Of a DNA stretch of 64,000 nt, positions 42,926 through 54,320 are shown piece by piece. The translations under genes were made by a program, and so were the position numbers. The stretch lies in assembly GCA_027578815.1 (NCBI GenBank), contig JANBTH010000001.1, positions 124,001-188,000 of the forward strand. The letters are read 5' to 3'. The notes under the pieces are model-generated. The model did no database searches. It was given only the letters and a program-made list of their open reading frames with translations, and had not been told where the DNA came from. The stretch comes from Coemansia sp. RSA 1804 (taxonomy: Eukaryota; Kickxellomycota; Kickxellomycetes; Kickxellales; Kickxellaceae). The first letter of the stretch is position 1; every line of letters begins with the position of its first letter.

Positions 42926-45900
42926 ATGTCGTCGTCGGCAAGTTCTCGCGAGGGGTCCGTCGACTCGCAAGCACCGGCACCGCTGGATGCGGATGGCAGG
43001 TTAAGCCAGCAGCAGCAGCACCAACGTGTAGAGGAGGAGGAGGAGGAGGAGGAGTCTGGCAGCGGAGGAGGAGGAGGTGGTGGTGGAGGAGGTGGTGGAG
43101 GTGGTGGTGGTGGTGGTGGTGGAGGGCTGTCGTCGCAGCAGTCCCGCAGATACCTGAAGGCGTGCGACAACTGTCGGCGGCGCAAAGTCAAGTGCGACGG
43201 AGTGCGGCCGTCGTGCGGACACTGTAACCGGGTGGACGCGCCATGCCACTACAGCATCAAGCCCAAGTCGCGGCGGATGTGGAAGTGTCTGGAGGCATCG
43301 GGCACCAACAGCAACAGCAACGGCAACAGTATCAGCGGCGTGGCGGTGTCTGGCGTGGTGGCAGGTGCCGCGACGGTGCCTGGCTCGGGCCATATCCTCA
43401 ACAACGAGAACGGCAGGTCGGCGCTCGACGACACCACGGCCAGGCTTCTTGCGCGGGTCGAGACAATGGAACGGCTGCTGATGCAGCGCAGCGGCACCGC
43501 GAATCCACAGCGGCCGCCCGCCCAGACGCTTGCTGCCGCCTCCTCCGAGGAGTATGGCCACCACCAGGGCGCCAGCGCCAGCGGCGGCGGCGTGCTGGCT
43601 TCTGCCGCCGGTGCGATGATGTCGTATGCCAGCGGCGGGTCTTCGGCTTCGGCGTGCCACAGAAACAGCATGGCTGCTGGCGGTGGGCTTTTGCCGCCAG
43701 ATACCGACCCAAGAGCACCCACCACCACGAGCCATCATCATCTCCAGCAGACAGTTCCTGCCAAGCGCGACTACAGCTCGATTACTCCCGACATGTCCAA
43801 CGGTTACACCACCTCGGCGGCCAGTGGCACTGGGTCGCTGTCGTCTCCGTTCATTGGCAGCAGCACAGCAGTGCCAAATGTGCATCACGCCATTGGTCAG
43901 CAGAAACACAGTCAGCAGCAGCACCAACAATCGCAGCAGCAATCGCAGCAATCGCAGCAGCAGCAGCAGCAGCAGCAGCAGTACTCGTTTGACACGATAT
44001 CGCACGAGACCATTGCTGACGTTATCAACACGCTGTTTGCCAACAGTAACCACGTCACCGAGATCATACACGAGGAGTCGTTCCGCAAGCAGTTTGCAGC
44101 GGGCACGCTTTCGCCGCTTCTTCTGTACAGTGCGCTTGCCTCGGCCGCGCGGTACTCCAAGAACCCAGCGGTGCGCGCAGACCCGCCATACACGGCGTCT
44201 GCGCCGTTCCTTGCCCGGGCAAAGGCGCTGGTGGTTGACGCAATCGAGGATCCGTCGCTGGGCAACGCCCAGGGCCTGATGATCCTGTGCATGATGAACT
44301 TTAGTCTGGGCAACGATGTGGTCACCACATCGTACAAGGCGCTGGCGCTCAACATGTGCATTCTGCTTGGATTCAACCGCCTGGACAGCGTCAACGGGTC
44401 GTCCAATGTGCACCACAGCTGCGGCCAGGATCTGGTGTCGTCGACGATGATATCGCTCAACTGGGTGGAGCGCGAGGCTGCGCGGCGGCTGTGGTGGCTC
44501 ATCTTCTCCGTCGAGAACTACTCGTCCACCTGCATGGGCCTGGCGCCGTCAATCCAGGCCGAGTACTGCGATGTCGATCTGCCAGCAACCACCCTGGAGT
44601 GGACAAGAGGCAAGTCGCAGCAGGAGATAGACAAGGAAGAGGCCTCGTCCATGTCGCCCAAGCGCGCGCACATCGCAAGGAGCCCGCTGCAGCAGCTCTC
44701 TGCGTACCATGCGCAGCTGTCGCTGATATTCTCCAAGGTGGCCTGGCTGGTGACGCGCACCAACACCAACACCGAGGACGCGGTTCTGCAGTTCTCGGAG
44801 CTCAACTCCGTGCTGCAGAGATGGTACGAGAGTCTGCCCAAGGAGCTGCGGCTCTCCAGCGTCGACACGCTGCTGTACGGGACGCAGGACTCGCGCGAGT
44901 ACTACCACATCTGCGTCCTGCACATGCGGTTCTACACCACCGTGATCCAGCTAAACCACGCGATCCCCGAGTTCACCGACGACCCGGCGGCCGTCGATTC
45001 GGGCCAGCGCAAGTGCGTCATCGCCGCATCGCGCGTCAGCGACCTGCTGCGCTCGTCGTTCGAGATCCCCGTCGACATGCGCGACATGAACTGGTACATG
45101 TGCGTGTTCCGCGCCGCGCACATCCACATCTACCGGCTCCTGTCGCGCGACAACGAGTCGATTGCGCGCGCCAAGCAGGACCTGGCCATCCACCGCCGGC
45201 ACCTGCGCGAGGGCGGCCCGCTCTGGCGCATCTGCTACAAGCTGCTCAACCGGCTGGACGACATGGAGCAGATGGTTATGCTGCTTCCTGCGCAGATCCC
45301 CGTGGCCGAACTCATTCGGCTGAAGAGCCTGACTAAGAACGGCAAGTCCCAGCTGGTCAACATGCAGCTCGATGCGCTGATCAAGCCCTCGCTTATCCAG
45401 TCCGAGCATGGCGATTCCGAGGACCTGCCGCTGATGGCCAGGGCCAAGCTGGCCTCCATACAAGGCGCTCAATCTGCCAGCGGTGCGTCGTCGTCGTCGG
45501 CCCAGGTGGGAGGGGCGGGAGGAATGGCCTCCTCACAGGGTATTGACTTCTCTATGCCCGTGGCTGGTGCTGGCGCAGGTATCTACGGGTTGCTGGACTC
45601 GGCGAATAATAAGAACCCCGCCGACATCTCCGCCATGCACTCGCTCAGCTCATCGTCCCTTGGATCCACGCAGGTTCCATCGGCGCTGTCGACGAGCAAT
45701 GGCAGAAGCAGCACCACCAGCACCAGCAGTCGCGGCGGGAACCAGACCTTTGTGACTCCGTCGCCGTCATTGTCGTCGCCATCGTTGGCTTTTCCGTCTG
45801 CCAACGGCCAGATGAAGCACGTGTCGTACCCACAGCAGCAACAGCAGCAGCCCGATCCGTCGGCGCTGCAGTTTACCAGCAGCATCACGCCAATCAACAC

Positions 45901-46360
45901 AAACATCGTCATTGACAACAATATGGCCGAGACCCTGGTCAACTACTTCTACATGGTGGCCAGCAACCCTCCGCCGAATGGCGACGACAAGCAGCAAGCG
46001 AACAGCGCCCAGTCGCAGGGCAGTGGGCTGGCGAGTGGTGGTAGTGGGAGCGGCGGCAGCAACGGCGGCAGCATCCCTGGGATTGGGCTCGATGGCGTAG
46101 GACACGCCACCATGGGCATGGACATTGGTGGCCACGGCCCGCTGCTGCCCTCTGCCACCTCCATTCTTGCCGCTCAGCAACATCAACAGCAGTCGCCGTC
46201 GTTGGCGTCGTTTGTGCAGATGAAGGGGGACCCAAATACCGCCGCGGTGCAAGCGCAACACCCGCAGCAGCACCAACCACCGCATATGACGTTTGGCCAG
46301 CTGTATGATCCGTCATCGGGACTCAAGCAGGTCCACAAGGACCACCAGTCGTTTGTATAG
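42926..46360 (+). CDS. Zn(2)-Cys(6) fungal transcription factor 3 (single exon)
   Basis: The ATG at 42926 (Met-Ser-Ser-Ser) gives 1144 residues without an intron. The Zn2Cys6 cluster lies at about 80-107: ACDNCRRRKVKCDGVRPSCG then HCNRVDAPC, all six cysteines present. A Glu run and an uninterrupted Gly tract of more than 20 residues sit directly before the cluster. The fungal_trans domain spans roughly 355-760, with FANSNHVTEIIHEESFRKQF, LYSALASAARYSKNPAVRAD, AQGLMILCMMNFSLGNDVVT and EAARRLWWLIFSVENYSSTC. Gln-rich tracts flank it, and the C-terminal third is Ser/Gly/Gln low-complexity. This looks like a member of the respiration/stress-type or xylanolytic-type regulators in general layout, but no orthologue can be named. 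It is preceded by paired CCAAT boxes and a pyrimidine-rich leader. Confidence 0.88.
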   Translation: MSSSASSREGSVDSQAPAPLDADGRLSQQQQHQRVEEEEEEEESGSGGGGGGGGGGGGGGGGGGGGGLSSQQSRRYLKACDNCRRRKVKCDGVRPSCGHCNRVDAPCHYSIKPKSRRMWKCLEASGTNSNSNGNSISGVAVSGVVAGAATVPGSGHILNNENGRSALDDTTARLLARVETMERLLMQRSGTANPQRPPAQTLAAASSEEYGHHQGASASGGGVLASAAGAMMSYASGGSSASACHRNSMAAGGGLLPPDTDPRAPTTTSHHHLQQTVPAKRDYSSITPDMSNGYTTSAASGTGSLSSPFIGSSTAVPNVHHAIGQQKHSQQQHQQSQQQSQQSQQQQQQQQQYSFDTISHETIADVINTLFANSNHVTEIIHEESFRKQFAAGTLSPLLLYSALASAARYSKNPAVRADPPYTASAPFLARAKALVVDAIEDPSLGNAQGLMILCMMNFSLGNDVVTTSYKALALNMCILLGFNRLDSVNGSSNVHHSCGQDLVSSTMISLNWVEREAARRLWWLIFSVENYSSTCMGLAPSIQAEYCDVDLPATTLEWTRGKSQQEIDKEEASSMSPKRAHIARSPLQQLSAYHAQLSLIFSKVAWLVTRTNTNTEDAVLQFSELNSVLQRWYESLPKELRLSSVDTLLYGTQDSREYYHICVLHMRFYTTVIQLNHAIPEFTDDPAAVDSGQRKCVIAASRVSDLLRSSFEIPVDMRDMNWYMCVFRAAHIHIYRLLSRDNESIARAKQDLAIHRRHLREGGPLWRICYKLLNRLDDMEQMVMLLPAQIPVAELIRLKSLTKNGKSQLVNMQLDALIKPSLIQSEHGDSEDLPLMARAKLASIQGAQSASGASSSSAQVGGAGGMASSQGIDFSMPVAGAGAGIYGLLDSANNKNPADISAMHSLSSSSLGSTQVPSALSTSNGRSSTTSTSSRGGNQTFVTPSPSLSSPSLAFPSANGQMKHVSYPQQQQQQPDPSALQFTSSITPINTNIVIDNNMAETLVNYFYMVASNPPPNGDDKQQANSAQSQGSGLASGGSGSGGSNGGSIPGIGLDGVGHATMGMDIGGHGPLLPSATSILAAQQHQQQSPSLASFVQMKGDPNTAAVQAQHPQQHQPPHMTFGQLYDPSSGLKQVHKDHQSFV

Positions 46361-48387
46361 TTTTGCTGCTGGGAAAGACGTGGATGGTTTTTCTTATCTT
46401 TTTTCATTTGCCATGACTTATTTATAGTAAAGTAACGAAAAACAATATATAATATACCACACACTTGGATGACGTTTTCTTGGGTTTGTCGTGGTTGTAT
46501 CAAAATATGACAAATAAAGTGGTGGTGGTGGTGGTGGGGAAGGAAACTGTATGAAATGTGCATTGTTCCCTTTTTCTGCTGCTTTTTCGTTGTTTCGAAA
46601 TTAATGAATAGAACATGTGCCTCGCATGAGGTAAAGTGAGGAGGGGAGAGAAGAGGAGAGAGAAACATGAAAAAGGCGCAATGGCGATATACCCACGAGT
46701 ATGTGTGATCCATGTGTTTGCGGCCATTGCCCATTGTCCCATCCGCTCCTCAATTTTCCGTTTCTGGCGGACGGCTGTTCTGTTCGATGTCGTTATTTGC
46801 TTTTTTCTTGCTGGCTGGCACATTCCAAATGGATCACAATGGATCCTTGAGTTTTTATAATGACATAATCAACCACCACCAGCACCACTTTCTTTATTTT
46901 TAAATCCCCCCATAGAATCAAACTGGTAGAAAAAGACAAACAGCACAAAAAAGGAAAGCGGAAATCGAGCCAAAAAGGGTCTTTCCGTTAGTTTTGAATC
47001 GATTGACCACAGCAACATTCAAATACCTTTTTGGGGGTAAAAAATAGAGGAGTTGCAAAAATAAAGGGGAAGTACAGATATTGCCACACGCTTTTTTTCA
47101 CCCATGCAGCCAGAATAAAACACAGGCAGTTGTGAATTGGTCAGCAGCAGCAGCAGCAGCAGCAGCAAGTCTCGCTTGCAAACGAACATGTGCAACATGT
47201 TGTTGCACTTGCTGGTGCTTTTTTTCCTATCCTTTTTATTTTCTTGTTTTTTCACTTTCCTGTTTTTGCGGAAAAAAATAAAAAAAAGTTGATGCTCCTA
47301 AATGCCAGGCTTAATGCAGGCAGGGCCGGCAGAAGAGCACACACCGCACACCAGAAAGCTTCACAGAATCGCGTGTGCGCATGCCTCAGGCAGAAAAGAA
47401 ATGGGAGAATCAGAGCAGCAATTGGCCGACATCCAGGACTGGATGAATCATTGACGAACAGACAGAAACGAGTCTATAGGGTTTAGTCAGCCCGTCAGCG
47501 AGAGAGAGAAAAACAAGTTGAGCAACCTCCACCAACGCAAACAGGCAATTAAAAAATAAGGAAACAGTGCTTGTGACGGGCCCACCACCAATGCGTGCAA
47601 AATAAAAAAAAACAGAAAAGAAGGGGCAGAGTGCATGTGCATGGACGACAGCAGCAGCAGCAGCAGCAGCATCAGCAATAGAAAAGCAAGGTGAATCTCT
47701 GGGTCGTCAGCACAAAACATATTACATGTCCTCCTTTTTTTCCTGTTTGTCCTCCATACTCTATTTTATCTTTCACCTGTGAAACAACAACACGAATAGT
47801 CTTCTTTTTTAATGTCCAATCCGCCTCTTATCTGGCAACCCGTCCTCCTTTTTGTCTTTCTCTAGTTCTGCTTCACTCTTTCTTCCATGTTCTTTTGCTT
47901 ATAGCGTTATTGTCGGCTCTGCGTAAACTGCCGGGTTTCCTTTGTTCGGGCTGCCCTATCTCCTCATCCTTTATGGAGTACTGCGCCCTCGCCGCGTGCA
48001 TCAGTCGCATATCGCCGGTTTCCTAACAGAAAAAATTAACCAGAGTAAAAAAACGGAGGAGACTATTGACTACTTGGATACGTGCGCGTGTGTGTGCCAT
48101 TCACCTTTTGTAGATATTAGAAAAATATCTACCTCTGACCCTTTCCTCTTTTTCTCTTTCAGCACTTGAAGCACCGACTATCACTTTTTTTCCTTACTTT
48201 TTGTCACCCGTGCCCCGCCATCCTTCGTTTGGCTGTTAACTGCACAGACGGACTCCCTTTTCCTTCTCCTCATTATCTCTCCCCCCCTGTCTTTCGGACA
48301 GCAGCGGCAGCAGCAGTTTAAAAAAGGAGGAAAGCACAGACAACCAGCACACCCCCCTTTTCGCGCAGTATCCTGCCGGACTCGTGC
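46361..48387. other. 2 kb intergenic region between two transcription factor genes
   Basis: No gene is supported. It contains a (GTG)n run near 46520-46537, a (CAG)8-type tract at 47143-47166, another CAG tract near 47649-47671, and pyrimidine-rich sequence from about 47720 to 48330, directly before transcription factor 4. Open frames through the CAG tracts are low-complexity and have no domain. Confidence 0.5.
47143..47166. repeat. CAG trinucleotide tract (non-coding)
   Basis: About eight perfect CAG units outside any supported gene. A second, similar tract lies near 47649-47671. Confidence 0.8.
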
Positions 48388-48544
48388 ATGATGTCGCCTC
48401 CTCAGCCAAACACGAAGATTGCCAGAAATGGCCTTGACCCTGACTCCACCCCGCCGCTGCTCAAAACGTGCGTCATGTGCAGAACCCGAAAGGTACCGTA
48501 TCTCATGCGCCTGTATTTCTCAACCACAGTTGCGAATGGCCTGC

Positions 48545-48581
<37 letters not shown>

Positions 48582-51500
48582 AACACTCCGCCTGCCCTCT
48601 TTTCCATCGCTCATTGTCTGTGCAGACAAGAGGAGAAGAATGATACTCACGCTTGCATAGCCAAACTAATGCATCTCCATTACATGTCGTGAACTGCATG
48701 CAGTTGTTGTAGGTGAAATGTGGTAGCGAAAAGCCGTCGTGTATAAACTGCATAAAATACCGTTGCAAGTGCGCCTACCTTCCCTCTGCCCGCCACATGC
48801 GAGGCAAGTACCAGCAACAACCGCCAAAACAGCAGCCCCAGCACCAGCACCAGCACCAGCACCAGCATCACCACCACCACCAGGTGCTGGCCACATCGGC
48901 CTTGACAAAATCGCCTCAGCGGCATCAGGAGGAGCATGATCCGAACGCCAGCATCAATTCTGCCGCGAGCATTTGCGCTGGATCTGTAGCTGGCCCGGCG
49001 GTGCAGGTGCCCGGATCAACCATAATCAAGGCGCCGCTATCCAACACCCTGCCATCGCCCATGTCGCCCGCAAAGCCAGCACTGCTCCTGGGCAGGGATG
49101 CCGCAGCAGCAGCAGCAGCCTCCTCCTCCTCCTCGGACGGGTTGTCGCAGTCGCAGCTGATGAAGCCCGTGTCGCACATGTTTGTGTCCGGCCAGCCACA
49201 GGCAGAACACTCCTCGTCGATGTCTCCTTCCACCTCCACCTCCGCCGCCGCCAATGTCCCAACCCGCTTCCTGCCGCCAAACGCCAGCGGCACCTCAAAC
49301 CCGTCGCTCCCGTCGCTTCTGGCTCCGCATGGCGGGTCGCTGCACCACAGCCACACCGCAGCCGCTTCCAGCTTCTTCACGGAATCCTCGTTCCGCCAAA
49401 ACACGCAGGGCGCCACCTCCCTGCCTCCCGCACCCTTTGTCTCCCACCAGCCACACATGCAGCCGCGCTCCTCGACGTCTCTGCTTGCCGGCACAGACTC
49501 TGACGCCATGGCCTGGCCTTCGCTGCCGTCGTATTCGGCCCAATCCAGCGCATCGATCAATCACCACCACTACAACCACAGCCAGCAGCAGCAGCAGCAG
49601 CAGCAGCAGCCCCCGTCATCCGACCACTCGGAGTACGCGTATGGACCCTCGCTAATGCCACTATCTGGCGGATCGATGGGCGCAGGCGACATGCACATGC
49701 GGTCCGACCGAACAGATCGCAGCGGCTCATTCGGCGGCAGCTCCTCGGAGTTCGGGTCGCCGGCAATGTCGTACAGCCCGTCGTTTGCCAGCTCGGGGAT
49801 TGACCCAAAGACGATCGAGGCATCGCTGCCGTCGCCCGTACCGGACAGTCTGGACAACATGCTCAAGGCGTACTTTCGGTACCAGTACCCGAGCTCGGGC
49901 GTGGTGCTGGAGGAGTTCTTCTGGTTCCGGTACCACCGCAACATGCTGACGCCGCTGATCATCTACGCAATGCTAGCGGTTGCGGCGTGGAACATCGCCA
50001 GCGACGACGGCGACTCCAAGTACGCCAGCATCCACGAGTCGTTCTACAGAATGGCCAAGCAGCACGTGGAGGACGCGATGGACGAGGCGCATCTGCGCAG
50101 CGTGCAGGGGCTGCTTGTTCTGGCCAACTACGAGGCGCTGGTTGGGCGGTGGGGCACGATGTGGAACCACACGACGATGGCCCGGAGACTTGCCGAGGGC
50201 ATCATCATCCACGACACCGATTTCCCGTGGATCGATGTGCAGGGCGACGAGTTTGACTTTGAGTTCCAGCGGGTCCAGCGCGCCTACTGGCACTCGCTGA
50301 TCAACGATATCTGGGCCAGCGTGCTGATGGACAAGGAGGTTGGCGGCATTGGCGTTGCGCTTCCGCCGCGCCCAACATTCGACTTCACCTACCGCTTCGT
50401 GCGACTGCTGCCTTCGGACTCTGCTCCAGGCTACCATGTGTCGCTACGGTCCGACGCGCCGAAGGACCCGCGGTGGGGGAACACCGCGGCCAGCAGCGAG
50501 CTCTACCTGCTTATTGGCGCTATAAACAACACGGTGCACCTGTTCCAGCATGCCGGCAAGTCGCCGATCTTCGAGGACTTCATCGACTTTGAAATGCGAC
50601 TGACCAACTGGTACCTCAACCTCCCCGAGAACGTGCGCCTGGATAACGCAACGATATCGCGGTTCACGGCTACGCCGCAGAGGGCGGATCTGGGCGAAAT
50701 CATCTCGACACACATCTTCTGGAACTTTGCGCGTCTGCTGCTGATGAAGATGGGGCTGGTGCTGTCGCTCAGAGAGGATCCGGACATGCTGCGCAACATA
50801 TACACGACAAAGGCGTTCTACACGACCGACTCGCGTGCGCTGCAGTTCTACCAGTCGGCGATGCCGATTCTGACGCCCGACAAGGCGGCGTCGTACGACG
50901 AATGGCTGTTCCACTTCTGCCGGTGCATGAGCCTGCAGTCCACGCAGAACGTGGTCAACCTGCTCAAGCTTGGCGAGACGCACAACGTGCATCCCGGGCA
51001 CTTTGGCGCTGGGCTGAACCTGCCGCTCGTCCAGGTCATCTCGGTCAGTCTGGGGCTTGTTCGGTCGCCCGATCCGCAGGTCGTGCAGATCGCAGCCGAC
51101 CATCTGACCACGGTGATCCGCACGCTCCTGCGGCTCAAGCACTGGTTCAACACAGCGCAGCTGCTGCTCCATCTGTTTCTGGCAATGCAGGACCAGCAGC
51201 TGGTGCTCCCCGAGACCTCGATTCTGCGTGCCCCGCAAGAGAACGATGGCGACGGTGACGACGATGAGGACGAGGATGGCGAGGCCAAAATGACGATGCA
51301 TGGCCACGAGGCCCAGCAATTCTTCGCCACAATCGAGTCGTCATGTCCGTTTCCTCGTGCGCATCTGATCACTGAGCTGATGCGCAGGCTGCGCATGACC
51401 TTCGAGGACTTTGTCAAGGAGACGATTCAGGCCGTGCGCGTCTCGTCGTCCGCCAAGGACAGACTTGATCCGTGCATCTCCCCGCTTCTGCGCCATCTGC

Positions 51501-51664
51501 CGGCCCAGTCGCAGATGCCGCACGTCTACGATGAGTCCCAGGAGCCCGATTGGTTCAGGTACGCCCCTGGGTACTTGCGCTCTGCGTGGAAGCGCCTCGT
51601 TCGGACGTGCAAGCCTGTCCCGATCAAGCCCGAGGATCCTGTTATTGCCACAAACTGCAGCTGA
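48388..51664 (+). CDS. Zn(2)-Cys(6) fungal transcription factor 4 (two exons)
   Basis: Exon 1 (48388-48492) and exon 2 (48713-51664) are joined across a 220-nt intron (GTACCG..TGTAG, phase 0), giving 1018 residues. The intron falls inside the zinc cluster after RTRK, four codons later than in factors 1 and 2. The joined cluster is C28-x2-C31-x6-C38-x6-C45-x2-C48-x6-C55, with one extra Cys at 53. A His-Gln repeat and long Ser/Pro/Gln-rich sequence follow. The regulatory domain covers about 370-800, with LKAYFRYQYPSSGVVLEEFF, LTPLIIYAMLAVAAWNIASD, RSVQGLLVLANYEALVGRWG and MWNHTTMARRLAEGIIIHDT. An acidic Asp/Glu run (about 875-890) precedes the C-terminal part. A second in-frame ATG lies at 48391. 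DNA target and regulation are unknown. Confidence 0.87.
48551..48579. repeat. (TA)n microsatellite inside the intron of transcription factor 4
   Basis: A 29-bp uninterrupted TA run in the middle of the 220-nt intron. Length changes here would alter intron size but not the protein. Confidence 0.9.
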
Positions 51665-52449
51665 CATCTTTCCTGGCTATTGTAAATGCGGAACGGCAAT
51701 GCGTCGTTGCTGTTGTTGCAAATGGAGGGGGGCGGTCGTCCGCGTAAAATCTGATATGCTAATTTTGCTCCACGAGCAAGTAAAAAAAAGAATAATAGAA
51801 TAGTAGGCAGAGCAGCAGAATCCATGAAAATGAAATAAAAACAAGGGCATGGTGGCTTTCTTTGCTACTAGGATTCCAATTGACAAGTGACAGCAAGTGC
51901 CTGATAACTTTTACAGCTCATAAAACTGTCACGCGCCAGCAATTGTTTTATTCTTAAAGCAGAGGGAAAATAACGAGTTAACCGCCACCTCTGGGAGTTT
52001 TGATAAATCCCCTTTTTGCCTTATTTGGGGGGAATGTGAAAACAAAATAGCAGACCGTTTTAATTATTAGCAAGACGCTGGCCATTCCATCTTCAAATGC
52101 TGTCAATAGTCAATAAGAATAATGGAAAATGAGGGAGAAGATAATGCCTTTGAAACATGTAAACAACAACAAACCCCCCAAGCAGGAGCTCAAGCCTCAA
52201 CACGCTTTTAGTTTGGAAATAAAACATAATGCTCCTATCCATTTCCTCCAGTTTGTATTTATCATTCTACTTTAAATGTATTTAAAAGTAGAGGAGCGAA
52301 AACATTTGTCGGTTTCGGTGCCAGTACACACATCCTACTAGCACTAAGATTTTATTTTTCTCCCTTTCAAATATTGTCCGGTAACCATACTTTAATTTTT
52401 CCCACTCTTGTTATTACTGTTTTTTGTTTACATTATAATATCCTAGTCA
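51665..52449. other. Intergenic region between transcription factor 4 and the acyltransferase
   Basis: This spacer is 785 bp and AT-rich. It includes an AATAAA-type polyadenylation signal near 51836, suited to the transcription factor 4 transcript. I see no gene or repeat array. Confidence 0.5.
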
Positions 52450-54018
52450 ATGCCAACGCATGTTGAAATGCGCTTCGAGACTGTCTATGACAAGCCACGG
52501 CGCTCGTTTGGAGTCCAGGAATACGATCTCCTGGCCATCGACCGTGTGCAAGGAACGGCAGACATGAACTTTGTGTTCTTCTTTGACACGCCAGAGCCAG
52601 GAACAGAGCACCCGAGCACACAGTGCTTCCACGAGTCGTTGATACGAGCAATCCAGGCGTTTCCAATTCTAACGGGGCACATTGTCAAGAACAGCAACAG
52701 CAGGTGGAATCGCAGTGGGCGAGGGAACAAGGGGGATCGGTGGTCCGTCGTCGTGGATCCTAACAGAATCAACTGGCCGGTCATCAGCGAGTGCAAGCTG
52801 AGCGATGTCTGCCTTGCGCAGGTCAAAGACGCGCTGTATAGGTGGAACGAGTGGCCCGCTGAGACGCGGATGGCTGACTTGCACACAATACCAGCACAGC
52901 CGCTCTTCGGGCTCCACATCGTGCGCTATGCGTGCGGGGCCGCCAGCATCCATACCAAAATGCGGCACCAGGTGATGGACGGGAACGGGCTGTTTCGGTT
53001 CTACTATGCGTGGGCGCAAATGTGTGCAGGTGTCTATCATGGCAGCAGTGGCTGCAAGAGTTCTCGTCTGTCAGTTACAGAGTACCCGCTGTGCGATCGG
53101 CTGATATGCGCTTCAAAGATGGCAGTAGGGTCCGATGCATGGGTCAAGCAGGTACCGAAATACCGCAAAGCAACAGTTGATCCCATCAGCGGAGCTGTTG
53201 CTAATCGCGTGTACCGCTACATGGCAAAGCTCGAGGTATTTCTCCGACAGTTGGCAAGGTATCGGCGACACACAGGCGGTGCTGTAAGCCTGTCCCGGCC
53301 CCCAGCACAGACGATGCACCGGTTTTCAGTTTCCCAGGCCGCATTGCATGATCTCAAGCTGTTCTATGGGTCGCTTGCATCTTGTTCCCCAAGAAACGCG
53401 TTTATACGCAAGCACAAGATCAGCTATGTGACAACAAACGATCTCTTGCTGGCTCTTTTCTGGCGAGCAACCACCCGGGCACACGCAGCGATTAACCCGG
53501 CTGACCCGCACACGTGTATGTCCATTGCTTGCGATATCCGCAAACGCATTGGACTGCCATCCACGTACACCGGCAACGCATCGTTTCCGCTCCCGATCCA
53601 TCTGACCAAGCGGATGATGCTTGACACACACACTATCACGGATACGGCGGCATACATTCGGTATCACATCAATCTTCTTTCGCCCGAGTTTTCGCGCCAG
53701 ATGAGCAGCCTTCTGGCATCCGAAAAGCTGCTGAGGCAGTTTGCCACCATGTTCCATCCAGACACGTCGTTCTTTATGGCATCTGCTCTGGCTGGGTTTC
53801 CAATGTTCGAGAACCTTGATTTTGGCTCAGGCGGTCCCGCTCATATCGACATTCCGCCGTATCTGGCGCCTGGATTCTCCATCTGGCTGCCGCTGAACCC
53901 AGATGGCCAAACGTTTGAATCGCAGTGCATGTCAATGAACATTGCTCTGCGTGACGATGTCTTTGAATACATTGTGTGCGATCCAGAGTTTAGAATGTTT
54001 GTCAACGTAATTTACTAG
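52450..54018 (+). CDS. BAHD-like acyltransferase (transferase family, HxxxD)
   Basis: A single exon of 522 residues. The catalytic motif is present as HQVMDG (H173, D177, G178) in a family-like context (IHTKMRHQVMDGNGLFRFYY), as in CoA-dependent acyltransferases that acylate alcohols or amines, such as trichothecene 3-O-acetyltransferase and plant BAHD enzymes. The N-terminal pattern (QEYDLLAIDR, FHESLIRAIQAFPILTGHIV) and the second-domain motif VTTNDLLLALFWRATTRAH also fit. The structural DFGWG motif near the C-terminus is altered to DFGSGGP (about residue 457), which occurs in divergent members. No signal peptide is seen, so a cytosolic enzyme is likely. There is no neighbouring biosynthetic gene, so the substrate is unknown. 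Its 3' end converges with the small secreted-protein gene about 300 bp away. Confidence 0.82.
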   Translation: MPTHVEMRFETVYDKPRRSFGVQEYDLLAIDRVQGTADMNFVFFFDTPEPGTEHPSTQCFHESLIRAIQAFPILTGHIVKNSNSRWNRSGRGNKGDRWSVVVDPNRINWPVISECKLSDVCLAQVKDALYRWNEWPAETRMADLHTIPAQPLFGLHIVRYACGAASIHTKMRHQVMDGNGLFRFYYAWAQMCAGVYHGSSGCKSSRLSVTEYPLCDRLICASKMAVGSDAWVKQVPKYRKATVDPISGAVANRVYRYMAKLEVFLRQLARYRRHTGGAVSLSRPPAQTMHRFSVSQAALHDLKLFYGSLASCSPRNAFIRKHKISYVTTNDLLLALFWRATTRAHAAINPADPHTCMSIACDIRKRIGLPSTYTGNASFPLPIHLTKRMMLDTHTITDTAAYIRYHINLLSPEFSRQMSSLLASEKLLRQFATMFHPDTSFFMASALAGFPMFENLDFGSGGPAHIDIPPYLAPGFSIWLPLNPDGQTFESQCMSMNIALRDDVFEYIVCDPEFRMFVNVIY

Positions 54019-54320
54019 TCTCAACATACTTATCAACATAGCGTCATAATTCTCATGGCAAAGTCATTATTTATTGGAAATAGTTAAAAATTGTTCATTA
54101 TGCGAGTTGTCTCTCTTCTAAAAGGAAAAAAGGCAACCAGCTACAACGCTCTTCATCGTTAAAAAGGATATGGCAGATAATAAAGCTAAAGAACAAGCGA
54201 AAAGAATTAATATATGAATCCTTAGCACTCGCTCTTTATCTTTATTTTTCCTGCCGAGAAGGCATTCATTATAAAGAAAAAAGAATATAAAGAGTGGATG
54301 GTCTGAAATAAGCTTATTTC
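54019..54320. other. Short convergent spacer
   Basis: An AT-rich 302-bp spacer between two 3' ends, with AATAAA-like words near 54178 that could serve as a polyadenylation signal. Nothing else is seen. Confidence 0.5.
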
